Shown one piece after another: positions 8,461 through 15,649 of a stretch of DNA of 55,448 nt (the first letter of the stretch is position 1; each line of letters starts with the position of its first letter). The notes under the pieces are model-generated. The model saw only the letters and a program-made list of their open reading frames with translations, ran no database searches and was not told the DNA's origin. Both the position numbers and the translations under genes were made by a program. This stretch comes from Candidatus Poseidoniales archaeon. GTDB taxonomy: Archaea > Thermoplasmatota > Poseidoniia > Poseidoniales > Poseidoniaceae. Where the stretch lies: positions 18,583 through 74,030 of the forward strand of contig QQSC01000024.1 of assembly GCA_003602475.1 (NCBI GenBank), in the 5' to 3' direction.

Positions 8461-9604
8461 GGGAAGCCCATCCCATGATGCCATCGGACAGGTTGAACAA
8501 CCGCTCTGGGGCCACACCGCATTGGATCAACGTCATGATGGCGATTTGCGAACGCATTCCGCTTCGACAGTGAACCAGTATGTCGCCCTCTTTGGGCAGC
8601 ATGCCCAACGCATCACCAACCTCTGGGTGAGGCACGTGATGGTTACAAGAGGCCACACGAGCAGCTCGATGTTCTTCCTCTGACCGGACATCGAGCACAA
8701 AAGGCGTCCATCCATCGTTTCGTCGTCGAAGGAATTCTGCGGTTGAGACCGACTGCATCATAGGAGCCTTGGCGGCGACCGCAGGGTTTGGTTTTTGCGG
8801 CGAGGATGGAGCCGAAGGGCTCGCACACCAGTCAGGATCGTCAAGCATTGCTCGGGCATGGCTCAAATCCGTGATCTTAATTCGTTCAGGGTCCTCTTCA
8901 AACCTCAATTTCTGAAAGTTCATCGTCATCGTATCGATGACCAGCAAGGTTCCGCAAAGGGATGGTGGATGTCCCAACAAGAGCTTGATGGCCTCCGTGG
9001 CTTGCAATGTACCAACCAAACCGGGCAGAACGCCGAGAACGCCGGCTTCTGCGCAACTTGGAACGGCCTCGGAGGGGGGCGCCTCAGGGAACAGGTCCCT
9101 GTAAACGGGGCCGTTGTCGTGCCCAAACACAGAAACTTGGCCCTCAAAACGGTATATTGAACCATACACCCATGGAATGTTCAACAGAAAGCAAGCGTCG
9201 TCGATCAAATAACGCGTCGGAAGATTGTCCGTCCCGTCGATCACAACGTCCCAACCACGACTCAGCAGGTCCATCGCATTTTGAGGAGTGAGGCGGACAG
9301 CATGAACTTCCAACTCCAGATTTGGGTCCAAGGCCTGAAGGGTTTCTTTGGCAGAGTCAACTTTACGGCGGCCCACGTCTGAAGTGGTGTGCAACACTTG
9401 CCGCTGAAGATTGCTGATCTCAACAAGGTCGTCGTCAACGAGGCCAATTCTCCCTACACCCGCAGCAGCCAAGTACAAGGCGACTGGGGAGCCAAGTCCA
9501 CCGGCTCCAACGATGAGCACGCTGGAATTGGTGAGGCGTTGTTGACCTTCAACCCCCACCTCAGGCAACAACAGATGGCGGGCGTGCCGCTCCATGTTGA
9601 CCAT
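8435..9604 (-). CDS. E1-like adenylyltransferase (MoeB/UbaA type) with C-terminal rhodanese domain
   Basis: Activates the C-terminal glycine of a ubiquitin-like sulfur carrier (MoaD, ThiS or an archaeal SAMP) by adenylation; the rhodanese part then transfers sulfur. Residues about 1-245 are the ThiF/MoeB fold: RHLLLPEVG, the ATP loop GAGGLGSP, the Arg finger in NLQRQVL, DGTDN, and the catalytic Cys in SCAEAGVLG. Residues about 285-389 are rhodanese with active site VHCRSGMRS. Both zinc CxxC pairs usual in MoeB are missing: PVYRDLFP stands where CYRCLFP is expected, and the second pair near EDPERIKI is also lost. Start at 9604, or the in-frame ATG at 9595. MogA/MoaB at 33709 suggests a molybdenum cofactor role; tRNA thiolation is equally possible. 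Confidence 0.9.
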   Translation of the reverse strand: MVNMERHARHLLLPEVGVEGQQRLTNSSVLIVGAGGLGSPVALYLAAAGVGRIGLVDDDLVEISNLQRQVLHTTSDVGRRKVDSAKETLQALDPNLELEVHAVRLTPQNAMDLLSRGWDVVIDGTDNLPTRYLIDDACFLLNIPWVYGSIYRFEGQVSVFGHDNGPVYRDLFPEAPPSEAVPSCAEAGVLGVLPGLVGTLQATEAIKLLLGHPPSLCGTLLVIDTMTMNFQKLRFEEDPERIKITDLSHARAMLDDPDWCASPSAPSSPQKPNPAVAAKAPMMQSVSTAEFLRRRNDGWTPFVLDVRSEEEHRAARVASCNHHVPHPEVGDALGMLPKEGDILVHCRSGMRSQIAIMTLIQCGVAPERLFNLSDGIMGWASLKPDEILQ

Positions 9605-9643
9605 GGTTTCCCCAGCCGGCCCGAGGTCAAGAAGGCGACGGCG

Positions 9644-10573
9644 TCAATGGACGTTGTTCTCAAGCCACTTTTCCACATCGATAGCTGCTGCACATCCCAT
9701 GCCTGCTGCCGTGATGGCTTGCTTGTAACGCGTGTCCACAACATCGCCTGCTGCGAACACGCCAGGGACAGAGGTCATGGTGTGTTCAGATTGAACGATG
9801 TAGCCGTCCTTGTCGGTTTCAACCTGCCCGCCGAGGAAATCTGTGATGGGGGTGTGACCGATGGCGATGAACGCTCCAGTGGCTTCGATGGTCTCCGTGC
9901 TGCCGTCTCGAGTGTCTTCCAACACAGCCCCTGAGAGACCTTTGTCGTTGGACAGCCATTCTTTGATTTGGCGGAATGTTTTGATCTCTATCTTGGGATT
10001 GTTAACAACCCGGTCGTACATGATGGTGGAGGCCTTGAAGACGTCTCGTCGATGAATCAAGGTCACCTTGTCTGCGAATCGGGTCAGGAAGGTCGCTTCT
10101 TCACATGCTGAATCGCCTCCTCCAATCACCAAGACATGCTCGTTGCGGAAGAACGCCCCATCGCAGGTGGCACACGTTGAGATGCCTCGACCCTTCTGTT
10201 CTGCTTCACCTGGAGCGTTGAGCCATCTTGATTCAGCACCCGTGCACACAATGATGCTGTGGGTGAGGAAGGTTTCGCCTTCCACGGTGACTTTGTAAGG
10301 ACGTTCTGACAAATCAACATCCTCGACGTTTCGGTCTTGCACTTCGAGTCCAAACCGTTCAGCCTGTTCTCGCAATTGAGTCATCATTTCTGGGCCTCCA
10401 ATGCCCTCTGGGTACCCTGGGAAATTTTCGATGTCGCTGGTGAGCATCAGTTGCCCTCCCGACATGTACCCTGCAAACATCAAGGGGTTCATCATTGCCC
10501 GTCCGGTGTACAAACCTGCGGTGTATCCTGCCGGTCCTGAACCGATGATGATGACGTTTCGAACTTCAGACAT
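9644..10573 (-). CDS. trxB: Thioredoxin reductase
   Basis: FAD- and pyridine-nucleotide-dependent disulfide reductase that keeps thioredoxin reduced in the cytoplasm. The N-terminal FAD motif GSGPAGYTAGLY, the redox-active CATC near residue 140, the nucleotide-binding GGGDSACEEA with the following HRRD (arginines typical of NADPH preference) and the C-terminal FAD motif GVFAAGDV are all present and in order. The protein is 309 residues, normal for the low-molecular-weight type. ATG at 10573 is preferred over a GTG at 10582. It lies 39 bases upstream of the adenylyltransferase on the same strand, so the two may be cotranscribed. As a flavoenzyme it sits next to the riboflavin genes, but the 156-base gap suggests its own promoter. 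Confidence 0.96.
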   Translation of the reverse strand: MSEVRNVIIIGSGPAGYTAGLYTGRAMMNPLMFAGYMSGGQLMLTSDIENFPGYPEGIGGPEMMTQLREQAERFGLEVQDRNVEDVDLSERPYKVTVEGETFLTHSIIVCTGAESRWLNAPGEAEQKGRGISTCATCDGAFFRNEHVLVIGGGDSACEEATFLTRFADKVTLIHRRDVFKASTIMYDRVVNNPKIEIKTFRQIKEWLSNDKGLSGAVLEDTRDGSTETIEATGAFIAIGHTPITDFLGGQVETDKDGYIVQSEHTMTSVPGVFAAGDVVDTRYKQAITAAGMGCAAAIDVEKWLENNVH

Positions 10574-10667
10574 GTCGGCCACGAATCTCTTGTCAGGAGG
10601 GGTGGTGTTTGAAGGTTACTCCGTTGCATTCAACGCAGTTTACGCCGACCATCATCAAGGTGATGGG

Positions 10668-10691
10668 TTGACTCACGAGGCTTTGACTCAC
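10668..10691. repeat. Short direct repeat TTGACTCAC upstream of trxB
   Basis: In the gap between ribH and trxB the 9-mer TTGACTCAC occurs at 10668-10676 and again at 10683-10691, start-to-start spacing 15. A minus-strand TATA-like GCGTAAACT lies near 10636-10644, so the repeats sit upstream of the trxB promoter. They may be a regulator site or chance. Confidence 0.3.
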
Positions 10692-10729
10692 CAAGGTTGA
10701 GAGCCGTACCAGCCCAAGGCATTGACGGT

Positions 10730-11122
10730 TCAGCGATGTTCCACAACAGCACGGATAGCGGCCCGTGCGTGAGGCTCTAGCCGTGGCTCGATGTGATGGT
10801 GTTCGGCACCGGGGCCGATGATGCCCAGGCCGATCGGTTTGTCGTGTTGGAGTTGAAGTTCAATCACAGTTTTGATCACCGCTTGTCCCATCGCCAAACC
10901 GTGCTGGGTTTCGCCTCGCTCAATGATGCCCAAACACACAGCAGCGTCGTGGTGTGGCAGCAATCTGCTCAGGGCTAACGGCACCTCCATGGAGCCGGGA
11001 ACCCACACAACTTCCCCAATGGTAAGGCCCAACAGACCTGCTTCTTCGTTCACATAATTCAGCATCCGTGTGACCTCTTCCCGATGGAAGGAGCCGCACA
11101 CTACAGCGACGTTGTTGCTCAT
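10730..11122 (-). CDS. ribH: 6,7-dimethyl-8-ribityllumazine synthase
   Basis: Condenses 5-amino-6-ribitylaminouracil with 3,4-dihydroxy-2-butanone 4-phosphate to give lumazine, the penultimate step of riboflavin synthesis. 130 residues, the short form seen in archaea (bacterial proteins are usually 150-160). Visible signatures are the N-terminal strand VAVVCGSFHREEV, the substrate loop VPGSMEVPLAL, the second strand AAVCLGIIERGETQH, with the catalytic loop His, and PIGLGIIGPG. The ATG at 11122 overlaps the RibE stop as ATGA. It is the last gene of the ribB-ribL-ribE-ribH cluster, so the substrate from RibB and the enzyme that uses its product (RibE) are made from one transcript. Confidence 0.95.
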   Translation of the reverse strand: MSNNVAVVCGSFHREEVTRMLNYVNEEAGLLGLTIGEVVWVPGSMEVPLALSRLLPHHDAAVCLGIIERGETQHGLAMGQAVIKTVIELQLQHDKPIGLGIIGPGAEHHHIEPRLEPHARAAIRAVVEHR

Positions 11123-11727
11123 TGGTTCACCTCGTTCATCATCATCCGTTCCACCGTGTTGACGATGGTTTGAGTCATGGTGTCGATTTCAATGTTGACG
11201 GCCGACCCGGGGACAAGGTCACCAAGGTTGGTCAGCGCCAGGGTTTCGGGAATGAGGTGAAGTGAGAAGGATGGCCCTTCAACTCGACCAATGGTCAACG
11301 AACAACCATGCACACCGATGTAACCCTTTTCCATGACGAATTTCATCATCTCATCGGGCAAGCTGAGCTGGCAAACAGCTCCGTCGCCTTCACGGTCAAA
11401 CGAGGTCACCTCCGCCGTGCACATCACGTGCCCCGACAGCAAGTGACCGCCCAGTTCGTCCCCCATTTTCAACGACCGTTCAACGTTGACGTTATGGCCC
11501 ACCCGCAGGCCACCAAGTGTCGTTCGCTGAAGGGTTTCAGGGATGACGTCAAAGGCCACACGGCCTTCCAAGATGTCGGTGGCGGTCAAGCAAGCTCCGT
11601 TGATGGCCACACTGGCCCCTCGCATCAAGCCGGATGTGTCCGGAAGCTCGATGATGAGCGTGGTGACACCGTCACCGGGGAGAACTTCGGCCACGAGGCC
11701 ACAGCCTTGCACAATTCCGGTGAACAT
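11119..11727 (-). CDS. ribE: Riboflavin synthase, bacterial-type (two lumazine-binding domains)
   Basis: Dismutates two molecules of lumazine to riboflavin. The 202-residue protein has the tandem lumazine-binding repeats of the bacterial/eukaryotic enzyme: MFTGIVQGCG at the N-terminus and, in the first domain, GASVAINGACLTA; the second domain has GHVMCTAEV and GVHGCSLTIG. Many archaea instead use an unrelated riboflavin synthase related to RibH, so this gene points to acquisition from bacteria. I chose the ATG at 11727, where the family's invariant MFTGIV begins, over the longer frame from 11751 that overlaps the upstream gene. That leaves one base after the RibL stop. The 3' end overlaps ribH. 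Confidence 0.96.
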   Translation of the reverse strand: MFTGIVQGCGLVAEVLPGDGVTTLIIELPDTSGLMRGASVAINGACLTATDILEGRVAFDVIPETLQRTTLGGLRVGHNVNVERSLKMGDELGGHLLSGHVMCTAEVTSFDREGDGAVCQLSLPDEMMKFVMEKGYIGVHGCSLTIGRVEGPSFSLHLIPETLALTNLGDLVPGSAVNIEIDTMTQTIVNTVERMMMNEVNQ

Positions 11728-11728
11728 G

Positions 11729-12169
11729 TCAGCCCTCCTGCTGTTTTGCACGCTCTAAAATCCGAGCGATGATCTTCCGTGTCCCGTCCAAATCGTCAGA
11801 AAGTCCGGTCACACGGACGACTTTCATGCCATCGAACCCTCGTTCAGCAAGCGACGAACGAATGTGGCTTTCAGCGTGCTCCTGGTCGTAGCCAAGCGCA
11901 ATCACATCAGGTTTGATGGCGGGGAGAATGTCAAAAATTGGGACGTCGGGTGGGTTGCCAACAACGACATCGTCAACGGGTTTCAATCCGGCCACCATTC
12001 GACGCCGGAAATCCTGACTCGTCACGGGTTCATGCTTGCGCCGACGAACGGTGTCGTCGTGCGCCACCACCACGGTCAAGTGGTCGCCAAGAGATTTTGC
12101 CTGTTCGAGGTAGTGAAGATGTCCTGCATGGAGCAGGTCAAAAACGCCAACGGCCAGCACGCGCTTCAT
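11729..12169 (-). CDS. ribL: FAD synthetase / archaeal RibL-type cytidylyltransferase-like protein
   Basis: Small nucleotidyltransferase (146 residues) of the glycerol-3-phosphate cytidylyltransferase fold. In archaea the RibL member transfers AMP from ATP to FMN to give FAD. The HxGH signature is present as GVFDLLHAGHLHYLEQA at the N-terminus, and the second nucleotide-binding region DLDGTRKIIARIL at the C-terminus matches the ISSTRIR position loosely. The ATG at 12169 starts directly at MKRVLAVGVFD; the longer frame from 12286 is unsupported. Placement between ribB and ribE strongly supports flavin synthesis over phospholipid CTP chemistry. It is the archaeal member of an otherwise largely bacterial-looking pathway. 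Confidence 0.88.
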   Translation of the reverse strand: MKRVLAVGVFDLLHAGHLHYLEQAKSLGDHLTVVVAHDDTVRRRKHEPVTSQDFRRRMVAGLKPVDDVVVGNPPDVPIFDILPAIKPDVIALGYDQEHAESHIRSSLAERGFDGMKVVRVTGLSDDLDGTRKIIARILERAKQQEG

Positions 12170-12201
12170 TGGTTCACCGTCTAGGGACATGGGTTGGGAC
12201 T

Positions 12202-12927
12202 TCATGAATCCAGCGATGGGGTCACGTTGAGTGCCTTCACCAAATCCGCACCTTCGAGGAATGGAATGTTGCGGGCCCTTGCCCACGCTCTTGCGGCCTC
12301 CACATCCAAGGCGAAGTCACCTTCGGACTGTAGCATCTCGGCTCCAATGACCACGGGTGTCATGCCTGCCAGCCGTGCCAACCCCACCGCCAACTCGGTG
12401 TGGCCTTGTCGGACCTCAAGGCCTCCGTTGGCCTCGCGGCACACCGGAATGTGGCCGGGCGTTCGGAATTCTTCTCCAAGATGCTTGATGGCGCTGTCCA
12501 GTTCCCAGCCTTCATTCAGACAGGCTTGAGCGAGTTCGGCAAACCTGCGTGTGGTGAGGGCACGGTCGTGGTCGGTGATCCCGGTGTATGTATCCCGGTG
12601 GTTGAGTGAAAGGGTGAAGGCTGAACGGGCATCGTAACGCAGATCGTTGGTGATGAGTTGGCCAAGGACGGGGGAGGTTGCCACGGCGGCGGGTGCGGTG
12701 TAAAGATCCTGTAGAAAAGGAAGACCGAACGCCTCACCAACATCGTGACCAATCGCTAGGAACAGCAAGCCACCACAGTCCTGGCGAAGTTGGCGCATCG
12801 TTGCTGCAACAGCATGACCTCCGGGAAACAACAGGTCCGTCTCCCCCTCTCGTTTTTCTGAGTCAAACAAACAAACAGGCTGACCCGATTGAAAGGCGCT
12901 TACGGCGGCTTGTACGTTGGGTTCCAT
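12202..12927 (-). CDS. ribB: 3,4-dihydroxy-2-butanone 4-phosphate synthase
   Basis: Converts ribulose 5-phosphate to 3,4-dihydroxy-2-butanone 4-phosphate and formate, supplying the four-carbon unit for lumazine. 241 residues with the acidic metal-binding loop REGETDLLF near residue 25, the substrate region RYDARSAFTLSLNHRDTYTGIT and the C-terminal GHTELAVGLARLAG with the catalytic His and Glu-containing segment. No GTP cyclohydrolase II domain is fused; that enzyme is encoded separately at 51876. The start at 12927 is chosen because a minus-strand TATA-like GCTTAAACG lies at about 12999-13008, which would place transcription start downstream of the longer start at 13032. First gene of the flavin cluster; the gap to ribL is 32 bases. 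Confidence 0.94.
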   Translation of the reverse strand: MEPNVQAAVSAFQSGQPVCLFDSEKREGETDLLFPGGHAVAATMRQLRQDCGGLLFLAIGHDVGEAFGLPFLQDLYTAPAAVATSPVLGQLITNDLRYDARSAFTLSLNHRDTYTGITDHDRALTTRRFAELAQACLNEGWELDSAIKHLGEEFRTPGHIPVCREANGGLEVRQGHTELAVGLARLAGMTPVVIGAEMLQSEGDFALDVEAARAWARARNIPFLEGADLVKALNVTPSLDS

Positions 12928-13094
12928 AGCAAACCGTGATGCCTCACCTTCATGAAGAGTCGTATGCCTGCGTTGTTGAAACAAAGCACAAACGGGGCGT
13001 TTAAGCACGATGGAAATCATCGCATGCGGCACACTCCCAACGGAAAGGGATTATCATAGGAAGTCCCTTGGCTTGGTTTCGGGGGAGGGAAGTT
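12928..13094. promoter_or_regulatory. Divergent promoter region, ribB cluster / endonuclease IV gene
   Basis: This 167-base gap serves two divergent units. For the flavin cluster a TATA-like element lies at about 12999-13008 on the minus strand. For the rightward gene a TATA-like TTATCATA lies at 13051-13058, and GGGGGAGGG at 13081-13089 forms a ribosome binding site just before the ATG at 13095. I looked for an FMN riboswitch fold here and saw none of its conserved paired segments. Confidence 0.45.
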
Positions 13095-14243
13095 ATGCCA
13101 GTGAAACTAGGACCTGCAGGCGTTCCGCTTTCGTGCAAGGGACGTACCATCGTTGAAGGAATGGATGACATCATTTCGCTGGGCTTGGAGACCATGGAGG
13201 TCCAAACCGTCCGCATGGTCGCCCCTCAACACTTCGAACAGTATTGGCAGGCCGGAGTCTTGGCCAACAAAACCGATTTTGAGATGAACATTCACGGACC
13301 CTACTATTCCGAACTGCTCGGAGACAAGGTGGAACGTGGACGCTCACTTGCCAAAATCGAGGCCACCCTTCAAGCCGCAAAAACCGTGAACGCCCGCCAC
13401 ATCACGCTCCACACCGGCCATTACGGTGAGTTCAGCCGAGGTACGGCAGCCAACGAGCAAGTGGCCAATGTGTTCTCAGGCATCGTAGACCGAATCCATG
13501 AAATTTGGCACGACGATGAGGACCAGTTCCCCGTGTTCCCGTGGATGAAAGACGGCACACCCTCAAAGATTGGTGTAGAAACCTCAGGTCGCCAGGAACT
13601 CTGGGGCAGCCTTGAGGAAGTTCTTGAAGTCGTCAACCACGTTGAGGGCACCGTCCCGGTGCTCAACATCGCCCACATACACGCACGGGGCCACGGCCGA
13701 ATGCGAACGTCCGAGGATTACGGCGAATTGTTCGACCAGGTCAGGGAAACCATTGGAACCAAGGAATTCTACTGCCACTTCTCAGGCATCGAGCATCGAA
13801 CGGGCAACGCCATGCACTACACTCAAATCAAGAAGTCCGATTTGAACTTCGAGCCTCTTGCAGAATTCATCGTTGAAGACGGTGGCTGGCTGGACATCAC
13901 GTTGATTTCGGACTCGCCGCTTCTGGAACATGACGCCATGTACATGATGCAGAACATCGAGAAATCTCGCCATCGCCAATTGGAGCGCAAGGCTCGAGAA
14001 AACCGGCGTCGTGCCCTCGCCGTTCAGTCAGGCATGACCGAAGCCGAACTTCAAGCCAACGAGCAGGCCCAAGCCGATGCACGCAAGGGGCCATCCCCGA
14101 AAGAAGAAGCTCCTGTTGCCCCGAAGGAAACGAAGGCGCCTGCCAAAAAGGCAACACCTACGTCCTCCAAAACAACCGCTAAGGGCGGTAAGGATGACAA
14201 CGAAGCGTTTGATTTCGAAGAAGAGGACGACGATCTCTTCTGA
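13095..14243 (+). CDS. Endonuclease IV-like AP endonuclease (xylose isomerase-like TIM barrel)
   Basis: Probable apurinic/apyrimidinic endonuclease acting in base excision repair. Residues about 1-285 form the TIM-barrel fold with metal-ligand motifs in family order: NIHGPYY, TLHTGHYG, GVETSG, NIAHIHARGHG, YCHFSGIEHR and LISDSP. Two of the zinc-ligand positions differ from E. coli Nfo: the Asp before the IAH histidine is Asn, and the last Glu is Asp. After residue 290 there is a coiled charged helix and a Lys/Pro/Ala-rich linker ending in an acidic tail (FDFEEEDDDLF), absent from bacterial Nfo. ATG at 13095 follows a strong GGGGGAGGG site; the longer frame from 13068 is not needed. Repair is likely, but a sugar-phosphate isomerase-like role is not excluded. 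Confidence 0.8.
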   Translation: MPVKLGPAGVPLSCKGRTIVEGMDDIISLGLETMEVQTVRMVAPQHFEQYWQAGVLANKTDFEMNIHGPYYSELLGDKVERGRSLAKIEATLQAAKTVNARHITLHTGHYGEFSRGTAANEQVANVFSGIVDRIHEIWHDDEDQFPVFPWMKDGTPSKIGVETSGRQELWGSLEEVLEVVNHVEGTVPVLNIAHIHARGHGRMRTSEDYGELFDQVRETIGTKEFYCHFSGIEHRTGNAMHYTQIKKSDLNFEPLAEFIVEDGGWLDITLISDSPLLEHDAMYMMQNIEKSRHRQLERKARENRRRALAVQSGMTEAELQANEQAQADARKGPSPKEEAPVAPKETKAPAKKATPTSSKTTAKGGKDDNEAFDFEEEDDDLF

Positions 14244-14300
14244 TGGCGCCCGTCACATACCACCCAAACCGACGCATTGCCAGTCCCGTCCGCGGGAAAG

Positions 14301-14310
14301 GGTATAAGCA
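14301..14310 (+). promoter_or_regulatory. TATA-like promoter element of gpsA
   Basis: GGTATAAGCA lies about 32 bases before the ATG at 14337, in the 93-base gap after the endonuclease gene. Transcription would start near 14330, leaving only a few untranslated bases. The longer reading frame from 14277 (TTG start) would begin upstream of this element, which argues against it. Confidence 0.5.
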
Positions 14311-14336
14311 AACAGCAAGGGGGGAAAGCGATTGCC

Positions 14337-15335
14337 ATGGCCAACATCTCCGTGCTGGGTTTGGGGAACTGGGGAACAGCCATCGCCCGTTTGTGGCTTT
14401 TGGAAGGTCACAAAGTCAAGGGATGGACCATCGAGCAGGAGGTTTACGAGTCCATCACCATGGACGGCATCAATCGAAAATACCTTCCAAACCATTCTGT
14501 CGAAGGGTTGGATGTCACCATGCGAATTGAGGAAGCGATCGAAGAGTCCGAAATTCTCGTTCTTGCCGTTCCATCGTCCGTGATTCTTGAAGTGGTCAAG
14601 GACGTGCTCCCGCATCTTCATCCCGGCCACGTGCTGTTGGACCTCGCCAAGGGTCTTGCACCGGGAAATCAATTGATTTCAGAAGCCATTCACGCCATGT
14701 TGCAAGAACAAGGAATGGCCAATCCACTCGCAGTTCTCACCGGACCCACCATCGCACCTGAGGCAGCGGGTGGCGTCATGACCACGGCGTTGGTGGCAAG
14801 CGAAGACGACAGCGTGGCTCAACGCCTCGCTCAAACCTTGTCAACACCAACGTTCATCCTTCATCCGGCCAGTGACCCTGTGGGCGCAGAACTGTGGGGT
14901 GCGTTCAAGAACGTCGTTGCCCTTGCGTGTGGCTTGGTCGATGGACTCAAGCAGGTCGGCGACATGGGGGGTGACAACCTCAAGGCGGCCATCTTCATGG
15001 CCGGCTTCAAAGAAGGATGCTTGCTGCTGCCCGAACTTGGCGCTCGTGCTGAGGTAGCCTTCGGCCCGGCTGGGTTGGGCGACATGTACGTCACCGCAAC
15101 TTCGCCGCACGGTCGAAACCGTTCGATGGGAGAAAAATTGGGGACGGGGCTAAGTCTTGAACAGGCCTTGGAGGAAATGCACATGGTGGCCGAAGGGGTT
15201 CGTGCCACTCAGATGTTCAGCGACCGAGCCATTGACGACGACCTCAACATACCGTTCGTCAAAGCCCTGAATACGCTTCTTGAAGGCGACATTACCGCAG
15301 AAGAATGCTGCCGTAGAATGGTCGCCTTGGGCTAA
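14337..15335 (+). CDS. gpsA: NAD(P)+-dependent sn-glycerol-3-phosphate dehydrogenase
   Basis: Reduces dihydroxyacetone phosphate to sn-glycerol 3-phosphate, the bacterial lipid backbone. 332 residues, with the Rossmann motif VLGLGNWGTAIARL at the N-terminus, LAVPSSVILEVV, the family stretch LAKGLAPGNQLISEA, the TGPTIAPEAA loop, the catalytic lysine in WGAFKNVVALACGLVDGL, and NLKAAIFMAGFKE. The C-terminal GLGDMYVTATSPHGRNRSMG is the substrate-phosphate region. Archaeal membrane lipids are normally built on glycerol 1-phosphate, made by an unrelated enzyme. Published surveys report Marine Group II genomes with GpsA but lacking the glycerol-1-phosphate enzyme; this gene fits that pattern. It could also serve glycerol catabolism. 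Translation starts at ATG 14337. Confidence 0.96.
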   Translation: MANISVLGLGNWGTAIARLWLLEGHKVKGWTIEQEVYESITMDGINRKYLPNHSVEGLDVTMRIEEAIEESEILVLAVPSSVILEVVKDVLPHLHPGHVLLDLAKGLAPGNQLISEAIHAMLQEQGMANPLAVLTGPTIAPEAAGGVMTTALVASEDDSVAQRLAQTLSTPTFILHPASDPVGAELWGAFKNVVALACGLVDGLKQVGDMGGDNLKAAIFMAGFKEGCLLLPELGARAEVAFGPAGLGDMYVTATSPHGRNRSMGEKLGTGLSLEQALEEMHMVAEGVRATQMFSDRAIDDDLNIPFVKALNTLLEGDITAEECCRRMVALG

Positions 15336-15378
15336 GTCCAATCGGTGCTCTTTAGAGGTGAGGGGCCTTGCTTGAGGC

Positions 15379-15594
15379 ATGGCCGATGAGTTGACCGAGT
15401 TTGAAACCAAACTCCTGAAGTGGCTGGTCAAAAGCGACTTTCACATCGAACCTTGGTCCACGAAAGCCGCTGCAAAGGCCTTCAAGGTCAAGCAAGACGA
15501 AGTTTACGAAGCCGTGGCCGCTCTTACGAAAAAGGTCCCTGAAAGGATTCAAATCTTCTACAACGAAGGTGCTGTTCACATCGCTGCAGATTGA
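15379..15594 (+). CDS. Small winged-helix-like protein
   Basis: 71 residues, beginning MADELTEFETKLLKWLVKSD, with a predicted helix-helix-turn-helix-strand order. The middle part (WSTKAAAKAFKVKQDEVYEAVAAL) looks like the second and recognition helices of a small winged helix, and the final VHIAAD could be the wing strand. Family unknown; it may be a DNA-binding protein or an RNA-associated one. A TATA-like CTCTTTAGAG at about 15347-15356 sits roughly 25 bases before the ATG, as expected for a leaderless mRNA, so it is probably transcribed on its own rather than only read through from gpsA 43 bases upstream. Codon use matches its neighbours. Confidence 0.7.
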   Translation: MADELTEFETKLLKWLVKSDFHIEPWSTKAAAKAFKVKQDEVYEAVAALTKKVPERIQIFYNEGAVHIAAD

Positions 15595-15649
15595 GCAACA
15601 CCGTCACGGACCTGAGCTCAGCGGCTTACTGCTGGCACAGTCTCTTGGT

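Noticed and set aside
12928-13094. FMN riboswitch upstream of ribB
   Set aside because: The conserved multi-helix FMN aptamer segments are absent, and the predicted leader is only about 50 bases.
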